Below, piece by piece: positions 45,711 through 59,044 of a DNA stretch of 64,000 nt; the stretch's first letter is position 1, and the number at the start of each line of letters is the position of its first letter. The DNA comes from Chrysomallon squamiferum. Lineage: Eukaryota > Mollusca > Gastropoda > Neomphalida > Peltospiridae. Below the pieces are notes generated by a model. That model ran no database searches and had not been told where the DNA came from. It saw nothing but the letters and a program-made list of their open reading frames with translations. Both the position numbers and the translations under genes were made by a program. The stretch is from positions 836,443 to 900,442 of the forward strand of contig CM022667.1 of assembly GCA_012295275.1 (NCBI GenBank), given 5' to 3'.

Positions 45711-46960
45711 ATTTTGAAAAAGTTATCATAAGCTGAAACTAGAAAAATATATAGATTTTTCAAATAAATTTGTGTAATCTGGTATCAACATAAGACTACA
45801 TTTTCTGGCTAATATAAATAATTGATAATAAAATGTTTAAAAAAAATAAAATAAACAGAAGTAAATTTAAAAAAAGATAACTGCTTTCATGGATAAAATA
45901 TTGGTAATAAATGACTGAATAAATATCAGAAGATTCATAAAACAATTAAATAAAAATATTCTCAGATAAAATGCATTTATATGGCTAAGATATTGGTAAT
46001 AAATTTTAAAACTATTCCTGTAAATGTGTGAATTGGTTGAATGCAAAATAGCTTGTTAACATTAATGTTTGTGTTTATGACTGAAATATTGGTAATAAAT
46101 TGTTAAAAAAAAATTACTTCTATACATTTGAAGTATATAATCTGTTAAAAAAAAAATTACTTATCAAAAACAGAAAAAAGAAAATTTTTTGTTGTAAAGT
46201 TATTAAGAGTTATAGATTTAGAATATTAATGTTTGCAAAACTTTTTTGTTTGTTGTTGTTGAGTGTTATAAATGGACAATTTACTGATATATTAATGGTT
46301 TGATTTAACTGATAAACTATGTGAGGTTATGAAAAAGTAAGACACTTCTAAACAGATGAGCATTTGTTTTTTTAAATTTATAGACAAGATAAGTAAAAAA
46401 AAAAATCACAGACTGTTCAAAAACTGATTTCGGAAATTAGTGTATTGATAGTTTTATGATGTAATGCAATCTTGTCTTATAGTTTATTAAATAAACGAAA
46501 AATAATAAAATTCTGGGAAAAAAATGGTGCAGTTAAAACTACAGACTTTTTTTATTTCAAAATCATTTTATTTATTTATTTATTTATTTATTTTAAATTT
46601 ATTTTTGTTGTTTATTTATTTATTTAGATTTTTTTTTTTTTAGGAGATCTTGTTTAATTTGTTTTTTTTTATAGATTTTTTAAACTTCTTATTATATAAA
46701 AACATAAATATTTACTCTTTTTATCATTTCTCATATCAATGACTCTTCTGGCATGTTTTGAAATAATAAAATCTTCTTTCTTTCATTTATAATTTATATA
46801 TATATATATATATATTTTATTTTATTTTATTTTATTTTTTTGTCTCCATTTTCTTCAACTCCCATTTATTATGTTAAATATAAAACTACACCAATTTTTA
46901 TTGTGTTTTTTTTTATTTTATTTTTTATTTTTTATTTTTAATTGTCCTGTTTTGCCGTTA
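45711..46960. other. AT-rich intronic DNA with a short repeat
   Basis: GATATTGGTAATAAATTT-like phrases recur at about 45897, 45990 and 46085. (TTTA)n and (AT)n runs lie at 46565-46625 and 46793-46815. No gene was seen. Confidence 0.5.
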
Positions 46961-46979
46961 TGTGTGTGAAATTATGCTT

Positions 46980-47200
46980 CTTGTACAGGTAGCACACCTG
47001 CCAAAGGTGCGTGACGGGGCAGGTAACAGTCAGGTAACACTGATCCAGGTGTCATTGTCATCATTAACTCAGATTGCCAGTCTCCAAGAACGGTTGCTAG
47101 GCTCCGTTGAAGCATATCGTGACACATAACCATGAAGTCAAGAGATAAGATGATAACAGCACAAGCAAGGGCAAAAGCTCAGAATGCTGCCGTTATCGTT
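46980..47200 (+). promoter_or_regulatory. E2-box cluster with GATA sites, candidate enhancer
   Basis: Five CAGGTR/CACCTG boxes occur in 66 bp: CAGGTA at 46986, 47020 and 47031, CACCTG at 46995 and CAGGTG at 47046. CAGGTAAC is repeated directly 11 bp apart. AGATAA at 47143 and TGATAA at 47151 follow. CAGGTA/CAGGTG boxes are bound by Snail/ZEB-type and some bHLH factors. The island is complex sequence without an open exon. Confidence 0.45.
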
Positions 47201-47810
47201 TGTTTAAAAAAAAAAAAATAATAATAATAATAATAATAAAGTTTTAAAATCTCCTCAGATCACTGATTTTTTTTTTTTAAGTTGTGGGATACTGAGGTAG
47301 TTATTTTTGAAGTTTGATAATAATTTGTATTTTTTTTTAAATTTTTGTTATCCTTGTTTGTATTGTTAATTAAAGTTTTGATGGGATGATGGGTTTTTGA
47401 TTAGTTTACCCAAGTCAGAACCATTATTTTAGAGATATTCATGATTATAAATTTTTAAAAATTATTTTTAAAATGTTTTAAAATAATATTATTTTCTCTA
47501 GTGATATATATTAATATCATTTTTTTTAATTTATTATTTTATTTTTACATTTAAAAAAAAACATTATTAGTAGCAGTAATAGTAGCAATAGTAACAGTAG
47601 TAGTAGCAGTAGTAGTATCTGTGTAGTTGTAGTACTGGTATTAGCATTAGTAGCAGCTGTAGTCACAGCAGTAGTTCTTCTGATAGTAGTCATAGAAAGT
47701 AGTAACAGCAGTACTAATAGCAGCAACAGCAGAAGAAATAACACCAGCTTCAAATAACATCCTTAATATTTACTTTCTCACAAGAAATTTAAAACTTTCT
47801 CAATCCCTGT
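47201..47810. other. AT-rich DNA with (TAG)/(CAG) triplets
   Basis: Runs of TAA near 47217-47239 and interrupted (AGT)/(AGC) triplets at 47566-47740. Open frames there are low-complexity. Confidence 0.6.
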
Positions 47811-48010
47811 TGCCTTGGGTAACCTCCAGACACATCCATCATTCTGTGGTTTTGGGGAGGTGACAAATGTTTTTATAACTTAACTAAATGCACACCCAAA
47901 TGTCCTGGATCTGCGAGCAGGGTGTGATTAATTGCCCCACTCCCTTTTCAAGATGAGAAGACGATTTCTGTGCATGCCGATGTCATGAATATTAAGATGC
48001 ACTAAACAAT
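47811..48010. promoter_or_regulatory. complex island, candidate regulatory element
   Basis: About 190 bp of non-repetitive sequence with TGTGGTTT (RUNX-type) at about 47845 and ATTAATTGC (homeodomain-type). No exon was recognised. Confidence 0.3.
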
Positions 48011-48324
48011 ATGGGATTTATGTGGTTTAAAATATTGCTCAAATTTTGAAAATTTTTGGCAAAATAATTTTAACTGGTTTGTTTGTATCATTTAACACTT
48101 TAGTACTCATATCTTTTATCTGTATCATTTATCTTTTTTGTCTTTATCATTCAGCTATTTTTTCCTTTATCATTTAGCTTTTTTTTTAATCTTTATCATT
48201 TAACTGTTATCATTATCATTTCATCATTCTTGTTTTATGTTGGAATCAAATTTCACAAACTTATTTGAATTCTCTATTTCTTTTTCTAGCTTTTGGTTAT
48301 CATTAATTTAATCAAAGACTGTGG

Positions 48325-48416
48325 TATGTGTTCTGCTGTCTATGGGAAGGCACACACATATATAGAGATAACTGCTAAGAATGACAGACAGCTTCATTAT
48401 AGGCGTTTACCTCTCA
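48325..48416. repeat. right arm of the 90-bp inverted repeat
   Basis: The reverse complement matches 45621-45710 in most positions, including CTGTCTATGGGAAGGCACAC and GCGTTTACCTCTCA, and it is followed by (ATT)n. Distance between arms is about 2.6 kb. Confidence 0.65.
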
Positions 48417-48419
48417 TTA

Positions 48420-50180
48420 TTATTATTATAACAAAATCTAACACTCAACATTTTTGGTCTTTATCGTCCAATTCTTTTATCATTTTCATACAATTCTTTT
48501 TATCTAATCACAACATTAACTCTTGTTTTTTATTGGTTCCTCAGTCTCAAATTATAATATTCTTAAACTTATAAATTAGCCTTGATGTCAACCATGTTGA
48601 CTTTACTGTTGTCCTGTATATTTGTTCCGCTTTGAGATAACATGGTAGGTATCATTTGGTGCATGTAAACATTTGAGCTATGATGATTTTTCTCTATAAC
48701 AGCTGAGTGTGTGGAATAAACGAGGTATTTGTCATGTATTATCATATATGACATTTATGTGTCTTGTCAGTGACAGCTGAGAATAGAGGTACATGACATC
48801 TATACACGTAAATTGCCAATGACGTTTCTTTCAATATATTTTTATTTTTTTCCACTTCAATGTATCTCTGTTGTTTTCTTAATTTCATTCATTCAGTCAT
48901 TATGTCATTCTTTCCATTTTTTATAGTATTTTTCATTCATCGGTCATTCTTGATTTTTTTCTTTTTCTTTCGTTTTATCTTTATTTTCTTTATCATATTA
49001 TGTATTTCATTCATTTAGTCCTTAATGCTTTTCATTCCTCCTTCATCATTCTGTTTTTTTTTCATCTATGCTTTATTTTTAACCCATATCTTTAAGGCAG
49101 TACATTCTTATGTTATTCAATCCTGTATCTGCTACCCAAATAATTATTTCGTTTATCAATCATTTATTCAGTTAAAGAATTCTGAATTCAACATTAATGT
49201 CCACAAAATTCTTAATTCAGTTCTCCTTTATTTAGACAAAGAATTCTTAATTTATTCAGTCCTTTTTCTTAATGTTCACTAAATTCTTAATTCAATCCTT
49301 CTTTATTCGGACAAAGAATTCTTAATTTATTCAGTCCTTTATCTTAATGTTCACAAAATTCTTAATTCAATCCTTCTTTATTCAGTGGAAGAATCCTTAA
49401 TTTATTCAGACCATTATCTATTCATCTAATCCTTTTATTTTATTCAGTTAATGAATTCTGATTTTATTCAGTCCTTGTCTGTTTACTGAATTCTTAATTC
49501 TGTTCAGTTCTTTATTGAATAACTGTCATCATTCATCCAACATTTTATTTCCATCACACAATCCTTTTATTCAGCAATTTTTATCCTTTTATAATACTTT
49601 CCTCTTTTTTTTCCTTTTATTGTTTCTTTATTTTCATCTTACTTCATTCCTGTTTTAATGTTATAGATTCAAGCCAAATAAATCACCATAAAAACCAAAT
49701 TTTAAAAACAAATAAAATATGTTAAAAAAAAACAAATAAAAAATTTAAAATTCGTGATAAATTTATATTTTATGTCTTTTCAAGCCCTGACCTAATTGGC
49801 AGTTATTTCTGCTGGAAGAGATTATGTAACTAACTGGCTGCTACCCAGAACTTTAGCAGTTGCGTAGACAAGACACATTTTTTTATTTTTTTATTATGTT
49901 AGTAATTTTTATACTAACAGACAGCACAATCCACACCCTCTAAAAACAAAAATTGTTAACAGTATTTAAAAAATTTCATACCTCAAATTGTAAACAGTTT
50001 TAAAGAATCTAAAAATTCCCCAAAATTGTGAAAAAGAATTAATTTTTTTTTAAAAATCCCCAAATTGCATTCAGTATTAAAGAATCAACATTCACCAAAA
50101 TAGTAAGCAGTATTAAAGAATTTTAAACATTTACCCGAAATTGTAAACAATATTAAAGAATTATTTAAAATCCTAAACTT
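48420..50180. other. AT-rich intronic DNA with two short-period arrays
   Basis: An array of TTCTTAATTCAGTCCTT and TTTATTCAGACAAAGAA units occupies about 49160-49460. A second array (AAATTGTAAACAGTATTAAAG) occupies about 49950-50180. No exon was seen. Confidence 0.55.
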
Positions 50181-50850
50181 ATCAGTAGTTTAAAAAACAA
50201 AAAAAAAAAAAAAAAAAAAAAAAAAATAATAGAATTAATTTTTATATATGGAAAAAACAAAAGGTTCATGAATCTTCAGGATTTGTGATTGTGAAATGAC
50301 AAAAAAAAATTGACTTCAGATCTCGAAGAAAGATTAATAAATAAAAATTAAAACAGTGAAACCTTCCAGTTAAAAAAAAAAAAATGAAATATATATATAA
50401 TAGTTATCAATAGAAAATAATAGTTTTCTTTTTCTTATTTTATTTAAAATTAAAAAAAAAAAAAATTAAATTCAGTCCAAACTGACTCTTCATATTTTTA
50501 AATTTTATTTTTTTAAAACTTGTAAAATAAAAAATGAAATAAAAAGCCAGTGAGTTTACATTACTAAGCATAATCTGATAGAATAAAAAATAAAAATAAA
50601 AACATGAATAATATGCTAGACTCAGTAAACCATCTTAAATATCACAAGACTGCTGGCATTGATCGATAAACAGTAGTTTTTTTATTTCTTTAAATTTCTA
50701 AGTTAAATTCACCCTCTGTTCAACCCTTCATCCATATGGTTTTCCCACAGCTCTCTTTTATTTTTTTCTTCTTCTTTTTTTTTTATTTTTTTTTTATTTG
50801 TTAGCAAATGTTCTGCTTATTGGTTGCTTTCAATAAAAACGGCTTCTTTT
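50181..50850. other. A-runs and AT-rich DNA
   Basis: An A run at about 50197-50226 and further A and T runs. Nothing gene-like. Confidence 0.6.
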
Positions 50851-50859
50851 CAAAGCTTT

Positions 50860-51310
50860 TCAATATATCAGCATTGTTGTAACGGTACTATACCATAGCT
50901 TCAGTGTCCCGAAGTCAAAAGCCATTTTATACACACATCAGGGTACGTCAGCTTTGCAAAGCAGCTGATCCAAAGCAGTACATACAACATACACACACAC
51001 ATACACATACATATCTGAGTGTGTGTACGGGGTATTCTTGGCAGGTAACCCAGTCCATCCATTCGGGTCCCCGCCCACCTTTGACGGTGGTTTTTTTGTA
51101 ATCAAAAGGATGCTGCCCAGACTTGTTTCCTTGCAGTCTGCGGTTGTGGCGACCAAGTTATGTGTTGTTCGCTGTTTGTGTATTCAAAGATGTATTGAAC
51201 AGCTTACTGTTTGCACAGCTCAGCCAAGCAATAAATACATTCTCCCATCTCCAACTCCGCATTGCCCAGCAGCCAGTAGGGGTGGACTGTGGGTGGGGTA
51301 AATAAAGGTG
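50860..51310. promoter_or_regulatory. complex island, candidate enhancer
   Basis: One of the longest non-repetitive stretches in the putative intron. It contains the palindrome CTTTGCAAAG at about 50951, TCAAAG/ATCAAAAGG motifs resembling TCF/LEF sites and GGGTGGGG. A 92-codon frame (51023-51301) has no recognisable product and no splice support. Confidence 0.35.
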
Positions 51311-51913
51311 GAGGGTGGGATTTTTTTTAGGGGGGGAGAGAAAAAGAGAAAGAAATTCCAACCAGTCTTAAATGAAAGTTAGCTCAGATACGATAATGGG
51401 TATTTTTATAAATAGAAAGAAGAACTGGTTGGTGAAAAAAAAAAAAAAGAAAAATAAAGTAATGATTGATCTAGGAAAAGATTTCAGTTCAATGATATTC
51501 GGTGAAGTGAAAGAGAAAAAAATTTAAAGCAATATTTTGCATCCTGGTTGCTAGGTACACAGTCATTGATCAAAGTCCAGAGCATGGCCACTTCAGTAGA
51601 AGCAGAAAGAACTTGACTTAACTCTTTTTTTTCCCCCCTCATTCTAATATATAACGAAAGTGACACTTATCAGTAACTTTCCTTTTTTTTAATTTTTTTT
51701 TTATTGGTTTTGGGTTGAAGGGGATGATGGAGCTGATTACATATTTGATAAGGTTACTTGGAAAATAAAGAATTAATAAGATTTTGACAAGGAGAAAAAA
51801 AAAAAAAGAAAAAGGGTAGGATAAGAGGGTAAGGAGGAAGAGAAAGAAAAATAGAAACTGTGTGTGAAAGAGAGAGCAGAAGAGAGACAAAAAAAGGTAT
51901 AAAGTGTGTTTGA

Positions 51914-51951
<38 letters not shown>

Positions 51952-52932
51952 CAGAAACAGAGAGAGAGAGAACAAAGGATAAGATTACATTTAAGAGAAA
52001 AGAGAGTGATTTTTCTCATTCTTTACATAACAATTAACAGAAAACTATTTAATTGTGCTCTAGATGTCTGAATAAAATAAGACATTAATGTCAATGAAAT
52101 ATCATGGCTGTCATGGGTAAAACACAGGAGAAATGATTGTCGACTAATAGAACTGTTAATCTGAACCATAATAAAATCTTTCCTCTCACATAGTCAGTAT
52201 AAACCCTGATTACTGCCAACATATCTATTAATATATGTGATCGTATGACAAGAAAATACTTCCTGAGGTAACTTGGGTTAATCCTTACAAACATTTCGAT
52301 ACCACTTAACACTGAATGATTCATGTCATTTTTCCATCATAAAGCAGTTCTTGAAGATTCCTTTTTTTAATTTTTTTTTCTTTTTTTTTTTTATGTATGT
52401 TAACCAGCATACATTACAACACACTGGTTAAGTATTCGGGTTTTAAAAATGTGTAGGTAGTGAGATCGCATCCCCAAAACCATTTCTTGTCCTTCCATAA
52501 CTGATGGCAAATAAGATTTTTCTTCTAACCTTTTAAGAATACTAACTCTGAGCACAGATCCAGTCTTCTCAAACTCTGCCACCAATACTGATACATACTT
52601 TATCACCAAATTAGCATATTAAAAATATTCATGTCATGGTTTTGTTTTACTGAATGACAGTGAATTATCTTTCCCCACAGAATTACCAATTCGTAATTCA
52701 TTGTGAAAGCTCGTCTATGTAATACTGGCATACTGAACAATGGACTTGCGGTTTTGGTTATCACGAGTAGTCATTTTTTATAAACCAAAGTAGTAAATAT
52801 AAACCCCACAAAAAGACTAGTTATACTTTTACTTAGTACTGCGTAAGTAATAAAACATTGTTTAAAAATAAAGTTTTTGAAAAACCACTGATGTTATTGT
52901 TACCATCATCATCATCATTATCATTATCATCA

Positions 52933-52990
<58 letters not shown>

Positions 52991-53657
52991 ACTTTTTCAC
53001 TTTTAAAATATAGACTGTAATGATTATTTTTTTTTTTTTTTCTTCTCTAATTCTCTCTCTGTCTGTCTGTCTGTCTGTCAGTCTTTGTCTCTGTCTAACT
53101 CCATCTCTCCCTGGATATAAATTATGAATATACTGTGTTCAAGGTTATGAATAATTATTTTTAATATTCATAGTTATATATAAATGCAAGTTAGGATGTT
53201 ATTTGTGACCACCCAAATAGGGCCTCAGATGCCAATTTTAAGATTACTGGCAAGAAAGCTTCAGGTGGTTAATAGATCCTAATAACCCCAACAGTATATT
53301 AACCCAGACAACAAAGACAAATAAAAAAGATAAATAGAAAGAATTTGGATAGAAAAAAAATAAGAATGTATAATAATAATAATAATCTAGATAGTTATCT
53401 ACACATCTGTGTTTGTGTCATACATATTTACTTCCTTATCTGTACATATGCATACACGCACATACATGTACACCAATACACACATACCTGCATACATACA
53501 TACATAAATACATACATCTACATATAAATACACATGCATGAACATACAAATACATAATATGCATGTATTTGTAAAAATAGACAAACACAAATACATCCAC
53601 ATACATATCAAACACACAATATACATATCAAACACACAACGTACATATCAAACAAAC

Positions 53658-53692
<35 letters not shown>

Positions 53693-53720
53693 CACAAGCC
53701 AGTCAACATACCCACACAAT
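51311..53720. other. AT-rich intronic DNA
   Basis: (GA)n near 51918-51945, (ATT)n at 52936-52990 and a telegraphic (CATA)n/(CACA)n region at 53430-53690. A tRNA-like SINE fragment is possible at 52425-52545. No exon was found. Confidence 0.5.
52420..52550 (+). repeat. possible tRNA-derived SINE fragment
   Basis: CTGGTTAAGTATTCGGG resembles a tRNA A-box, and GGTAGTGAGATCGCATCCCC about 30 bp later resembles a degenerate B-box. A TTC-rich stretch follows. It is not a functional tRNA, and the family is unknown. Confidence 0.3.
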
Positions 53721-53739
53721 CATGCACACTACTGATCCA

Positions 53740-54300
53740 TCACCATGGATTAGCTCGGCAAACAAAAAAAACCCGTTACATACAAAACGTATTGTATCTG
53801 GGGATGGGGGTTTCGTTATCAAGATATCCCACCACCCTACCTTTGGCAAGTGATCAATTGACTGCAATAAAGGCAGGGTGGTTGGTGTGTGTGTGTGTGT
53901 GTGTGTGTGTATGTAGATGGTGCAGTTATATAGCTTACATAGCTATGGGGAAAAACCTTTTTTTTTTTTTTTTTTCTTCTTTTCCAAGGAAGCTGTTGTG
54001 ACGGGGAACAAAAGCTTTTTCTGGGTTCATTGCTCAGATGTGCGTGCATGGAGAAGCCCATATTAGATGACGCCAATTAAGGTCATCGCCTGCATTCTAA
54101 GCGGAGGTGCGAGCTTTGCCATGGCCACGGTACATTCGATCAGTAACGGGTGCTGTGTGTTCGTAGCCGTGTGCTCTTTTGTGTAATGCACTGCTGAAAA
54201 GAGAAGCCAGTTCCAACATGTTTTTAATTGCTGGCCAAGGCGCGATAAATGTACTGTTGCAGCTATTGTCACATCAGATTTATAGCGAGAATAATAAAAA
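53740..54300. promoter_or_regulatory. complex islands around a (TG)n, candidate enhancer
   Basis: Non-repetitive sequence at 53750-53880 and 53985-54300 flanks (TG)n and T-run tracts. The second part includes CCAATTAAGGTCATC (an AAGGTCA nuclear-receptor half-site next to ATTA) and TGCTGGCCAAGG (NF1-like). No exon frame was found. Confidence 0.35.
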
Positions 54301-54349
54301 GTAATGTCTTCTACAAAACGCTGTGTCTCTCTGTGTCTCTCTCTCTCTG

Positions 54350-54406
<57 letters not shown>

Positions 54407-55290
54407 CTCTCTCTCTTTCTCTATCTATCTCTCTTTCTCTCACCTTTGTTTTTTTTTGTCCTTATCTTCTTTTTTTACTCTTCAAATTCTCGTCTTCCAG
54501 AGATATATTTTTGTAAACATTAGATGCATGAGAACCTGTATTTTATGTTCATTTTTTTTTTTTTTTTTTTTTTTCTCTGATGGGTTCAATGTTATGCAAT
54601 TCATTTACATAATTTTTTTTTTTTTTTGTTTTGTTGTTGTTTTGTCGGGTGTTTGGTTGTTGTTGTGTTGTTGTTGTTTTTTTTGATGAGTTTGCCATAG
54701 CAACAGCTAATAGTGTTTGTGTGACATCGTTCAGTTCGTATCCCGAGATAAAATGTCTGTGTTTTTAAAAAAAGGTTTTACTCCAGGTGAAGAAGGAGAA
54801 ATAATGTGAATATTTTATTTTAAAGTTTTAGAATTAGTTTTTTGGATCTTAATATAAGTTAAATGTTATCACAGAATTTGTTGTCTGTTGTTTTTTCCCC
54901 ATTTGCTGTGAATATCATGAACCAAAATAAAATGTTTCATATTCATACTTAATTCACTGTGTTTTAACATGTTCATACTGAAGTTAATTAGTTGGGCTTT
55001 TTTTCAGGTCTATTCTGAATCTGCTGTGTTTTGTCATGTTCATTCTGAATTTATTAGTTGTTTTTTTAATGTTCTTACTCAATTTGATTAACTTTTTCTT
55101 CATGCTGAATTTGTCTAGTTTTTATTAACGTTCATACTTGAATTTCATTAGTGGTTTTTTTTTTTTAATAACTGAACTTTATTTAACACTAAGTTAATCT
55201 ATGTATGCATGCATGTGTATATATATATATATGTATCAGTGTATGTGTTTGCATGACTTGAACATTTTAATTAAAAAAAAAGTGCAGAAA
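54301..55290. other. (CT)n and T runs, AT-rich DNA
   Basis: (CT)n at about 54343-54402 and T runs at 54551-54573 and 54612-54627. The three open frames over the (CT)n are artefacts. Confidence 0.7.
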
Positions 55291-55299
55291 AGTGCACTA

Positions 55300-55700
55300 C
55301 TTGGACAAGCAAATTCATTACTGTGGATGCTAGTGTTAGGTAAAAAAAAAAAACATGACACATGATGCAATTATTTCCATATGTCGCGGGTGTGTAATTA
55401 TCATTCAAATGATGTAGGGCTATGAAGAAAACAATGTGTGTCCTAATGCTCTCTTCGTATTGCTTACTCTGGCATGTAATGTCATCGACTGGGGGCTATA
55501 GATAGATAAAAGATGATTCTTTGATACAGACACATCCCACATGATGAATGACAGCAGAGATCAAGCAATGCTGGAGAATGATGGATGAAGATGATACCAG
55601 TTTTTAGTGCGATCTCCCGAAGGCACATCACTTTAGATTTGTATACCTGCAATAAAAGCTATTTCTGTACATCACTTCTAATACAGACTGTCACAGATAA
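55300..55700. promoter_or_regulatory. complex island, candidate regulatory element
   Basis: About 350 bp of non-repetitive sequence. GTGTGTAATTATCATTC is a homeodomain-type site beside ATTTGCAT-like sequence. AGATAGATAAAAGATG has GATA motifs. No splice-supported frame was seen. Confidence 0.3.
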
Positions 55701-55734
55701 AAAAAAAAAAAAAAAAAAAAACAACTAGAGATGG

Positions 55735-56190
55735 GTTGTGGTACATTTTTTTTCATATGTTGTGTAGTATATATATATATAAAAAAAAATATAGCAGTTT
55801 TACTAGCAATAGGGAATGTCATTTGTTTCCTTATGTTCTAGTAAGAATAACAGTTTTTATAAAGCAATGTGGGATGTTCTGTTTTTCATGCATTCTTGTA
55901 AAAATAATAATAATAATTTTACTAGCAATATGAAATGTCAACGTTTTCACACTTTTGAGTAAAAATTATAATTTTATAAGCAATATGGGATGTTCCTAAT
56001 TTTCATATATTGTAGTAAGAGTAATAATTTCACAAACAATAGATTGAAGCAAAAATGATTTTACAAGCAATAACTTACTTAGGATGCCCTATATTTTGAG
56101 TGCAATTTAATAAAAGTAATGGTTTTACAAGCAATATCCGGGATGCCATGTTTTTCGTACATTGTAAAAATCATTGTTTTTCAAGCATGG
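55735..56190. repeat. ~60-bp minisatellite
   Basis: About seven degenerate copies of TTTTACAAGCAATATGGGATG followed by TCATACATTGTAGTAAAAAT-type sequence. Confidence 0.8.
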
Positions 56191-56387
56191 TGCTGTAGTG
56201 TTATAAAAACAACAGAAGCAATGTTTGAGGATCCTGTGTAGATATTTCTACATCTTACATGTCACATGGCATGTAGCTGTGCTAAATCCATTCAAAAGGA
56301 AAAATATGTAAACTCTTTTTATCTTTCTGATTCTCTAATATCTCTATCTCTGACTTCCTCTCTCTCTCACTCTTCATCACTGTAGGT

Positions 56388-56436
<49 letters not shown>

Positions 56437-58120
56437 TTCTCTCTCTCTCATTTTCTCTCTTTCTCTTTTTCTCTCTCTCTTTCTCTCTCACTCTCATATA
56501 CTCTTTCTTTCTTCCAATTTGTTCTGCTTACCTTCTTTCTTTCCCTCTTTCTTTCTCTCAGACACAATAAACACAGAGCTGTTTGCAGCAGTAAAACTTT
56601 ATAAAAAAATACAAAAATACTTAAAAATTAAAAAAGAAATTTAGCAGCAAGATATGGTGGCAAGAATTATGCTGAACCACAAATTTCACATTCCCTGTTT
56701 AAATCAAGCAATTTCATCCTGGCTAAATTTTTTTTTTTTTTTTTTACTTCGCATGTGTCTCAGAACTCAGTTTTAAATGTCGAGATCAAGACTTGAAAAT
56801 AAAAAGTTAAAAATAAAAAATAAAAAATGCACCAAGCCACAAGACAGCTAGGTGAAGAAAATGAATGTTTATTATTATTATTTATTTTTTTAATTAAAAA
56901 AAAAACAAACAAAAATCTTCTCGATCATTATTCCATCCGAATTCCCTTCCTTCGAAAATTTATTTATATTTATTTACAAACTTTTCAATTTTTTTTTAAA
57001 AGTTTAGAAATATTTCCAGACTATCATTTTACTTGTATTTTTTATTTGTTGAGATGTATATTTTTTTAAAACAATTGCTTGAGCTAAATAACATCGGTTA
57101 CTCAAAAACGAGGAGAACCATTATCTTTGCATTGATAATTTTCATGTCTGGGATCTTTTTGGCCATTTACATTTTACCTGCATTAAAACTTTTTTCCTTG
57201 ATTTTTCGTCAGCATTCCTAATGCAGAATGTTAAAATTATGTAGGTGACTCATGCATGCTACACCTTCACATTTGCAGTGGTTTTCACCTCTTTTGTATG
57301 CCCATCATCTGATACTGGAGATATCAACAAAAGCCTGTGCAATATTAATCTGCATGTCGTTGTGTTATTTTTCCCATGCAAGGTTACCCATCTCTGTGTT
57401 TTTAATTTTAAAAATGATAGAAACAAAAAAAAAAGGAGAAGACATAATGACCTTAAAAAAGTCCATCAGTCTGGGTTTTTATTTTTTATTTTTATTTTTT
57501 TTAAACCTTCTCTGTTTTGTGTGGAGAAATGCCATACAGGTTTATGCATGTTTCTGGCAGTGAAGTTTAATGTTATAACAGATGTGAAGAATACTTTATA
57601 GAGAGGTAGTCAGAACACATTTAAATAACTTGTAAAAAAATCTTCGAACTTTTGTTCAGGCAAGTTAATACATTTTAGACTTTTTAACGCTTTATATATG
57701 TATTGGTGGTTATGTTTGTTTGTGTATGTGTATGTGAGTGTCTGTGTGTATGTATGTATGTATGTATGTATGTATGTATGTGTTTGTGTGTGTGGATGTG
57801 TGATATTTTACATGTTAAACATGCAGACACATACAAAAATCCATACATACATGCATTACATATACTACATATACACACACATACATGCATACACACACAT
57901 TCACACACACATAAATGCATTTATTCACACAGATGCATACATTCAGACATACACTTAAACACACACACAAAACTAAAATACTATATGAGATTATAGCAAG
58001 TCTATGTGCTTTTATGAACAATGTTAAATGCAATTTATGATGCTATTAATGTTATATAACATATTCATTCTATTAATATCATTATTTAACAGTCACATCT
58101 TTTTTTTGGGTATCCTTCTG
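56191..58120. other. (CT)n, (TATG)n and AT-rich DNA
   Basis: Interrupted (CT)n at about 56390-56500 and (GTAT)n at about 57749-57781. Frames at 57033-57601 are AT-rich and unrecognised. Confidence 0.55.
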
Positions 58121-58129
58121 TTATTAGTG

Positions 58130-58940
58130 GTGACAATATCAACTGATATTTTCCAGTGCAGAAATATAATAAAATGGTGTTGATCTTTTAAATCCATTGA
58201 CAAAAATATAATTTCTTTTGTACTCATGATTTTTTTCCATTATTAGCATTAACAAAGATAATTTAAATAATCCAGTTTGAATCTTAAGAAAGTTCTATCC
58301 AAAAGAATGTATGAGTATTACATTTATTACCATTCAAATAAAATGATGTTGATAAATACATAATTCTTTATTGTTATTCAAATAGTATTGGTGTTGATGT
58401 TATCAATAATTATTTATACATATTTTTGATTTATTATTATTTAAATAGAATAGTATTGACAATTCTAGAATTATATTTATAGATATCAAATTTATTATTA
58501 TTCAGATAAAATGTTTTCAGTGATATCTTGAATTACACATACAAATTAACTTTATTATTATTCAAATACAAATGTTGATGATATTTATAATCAAGTATAC
58601 ATATTTATTATTATTCAGCTAAAATGGTGTTGACAATAACAAGAATTAAGTATACATATCAGATGAATTATTATTCAAATTAAAATGTTGATGATATTTA
58701 CAATCATGTCAACATATTAACTTTATTTTTATTCAAACAAAATTTTTACAATATCTCGAATCATAATCTTCAAAATTATGTCAATTTTTTTATTCAACTA
58801 GATTGGTGCTGACTATGTCAAATTTATCTTTATTCAAATAAAATGTTGACAATATCTCAAATCATCTCTACTATATTATGTTTTTATTATTATTCATCTA
58901 CATTGGTGCTGACAACATCAAATTTATTCTTATGCAAATG
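58130..58940. repeat. ~60-70-bp minisatellite
   Basis: More than ten degenerate copies of TTATTATTCAAATAAAATG and TTGATGATATCAATAAT-type phrases, ending at the long (CA)n. Confidence 0.75.
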
Positions 58941-58956
58941 TAAATGATGTCTGTAA

Positions 58957-58957
<1 letters not shown>

Positions 58958-59033
<76 letters not shown>
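58958..59033. repeat. (CA)n microsatellite, about 37 units
   Basis: Uninterrupted CA dinucleotides over about 75 bp. This length is usually polymorphic. Confidence 0.95.
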
Positions 59034-59034
<1 letters not shown>

Positions 59035-59044
59035 TTTATTTATT

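Noticed and set aside
51023-51301. 92-codon + strand frame in a complex island
   Set aside because: Composition is not protein-family-like, the opposite strand is also open, and no splice sites fit; better read as non-coding.
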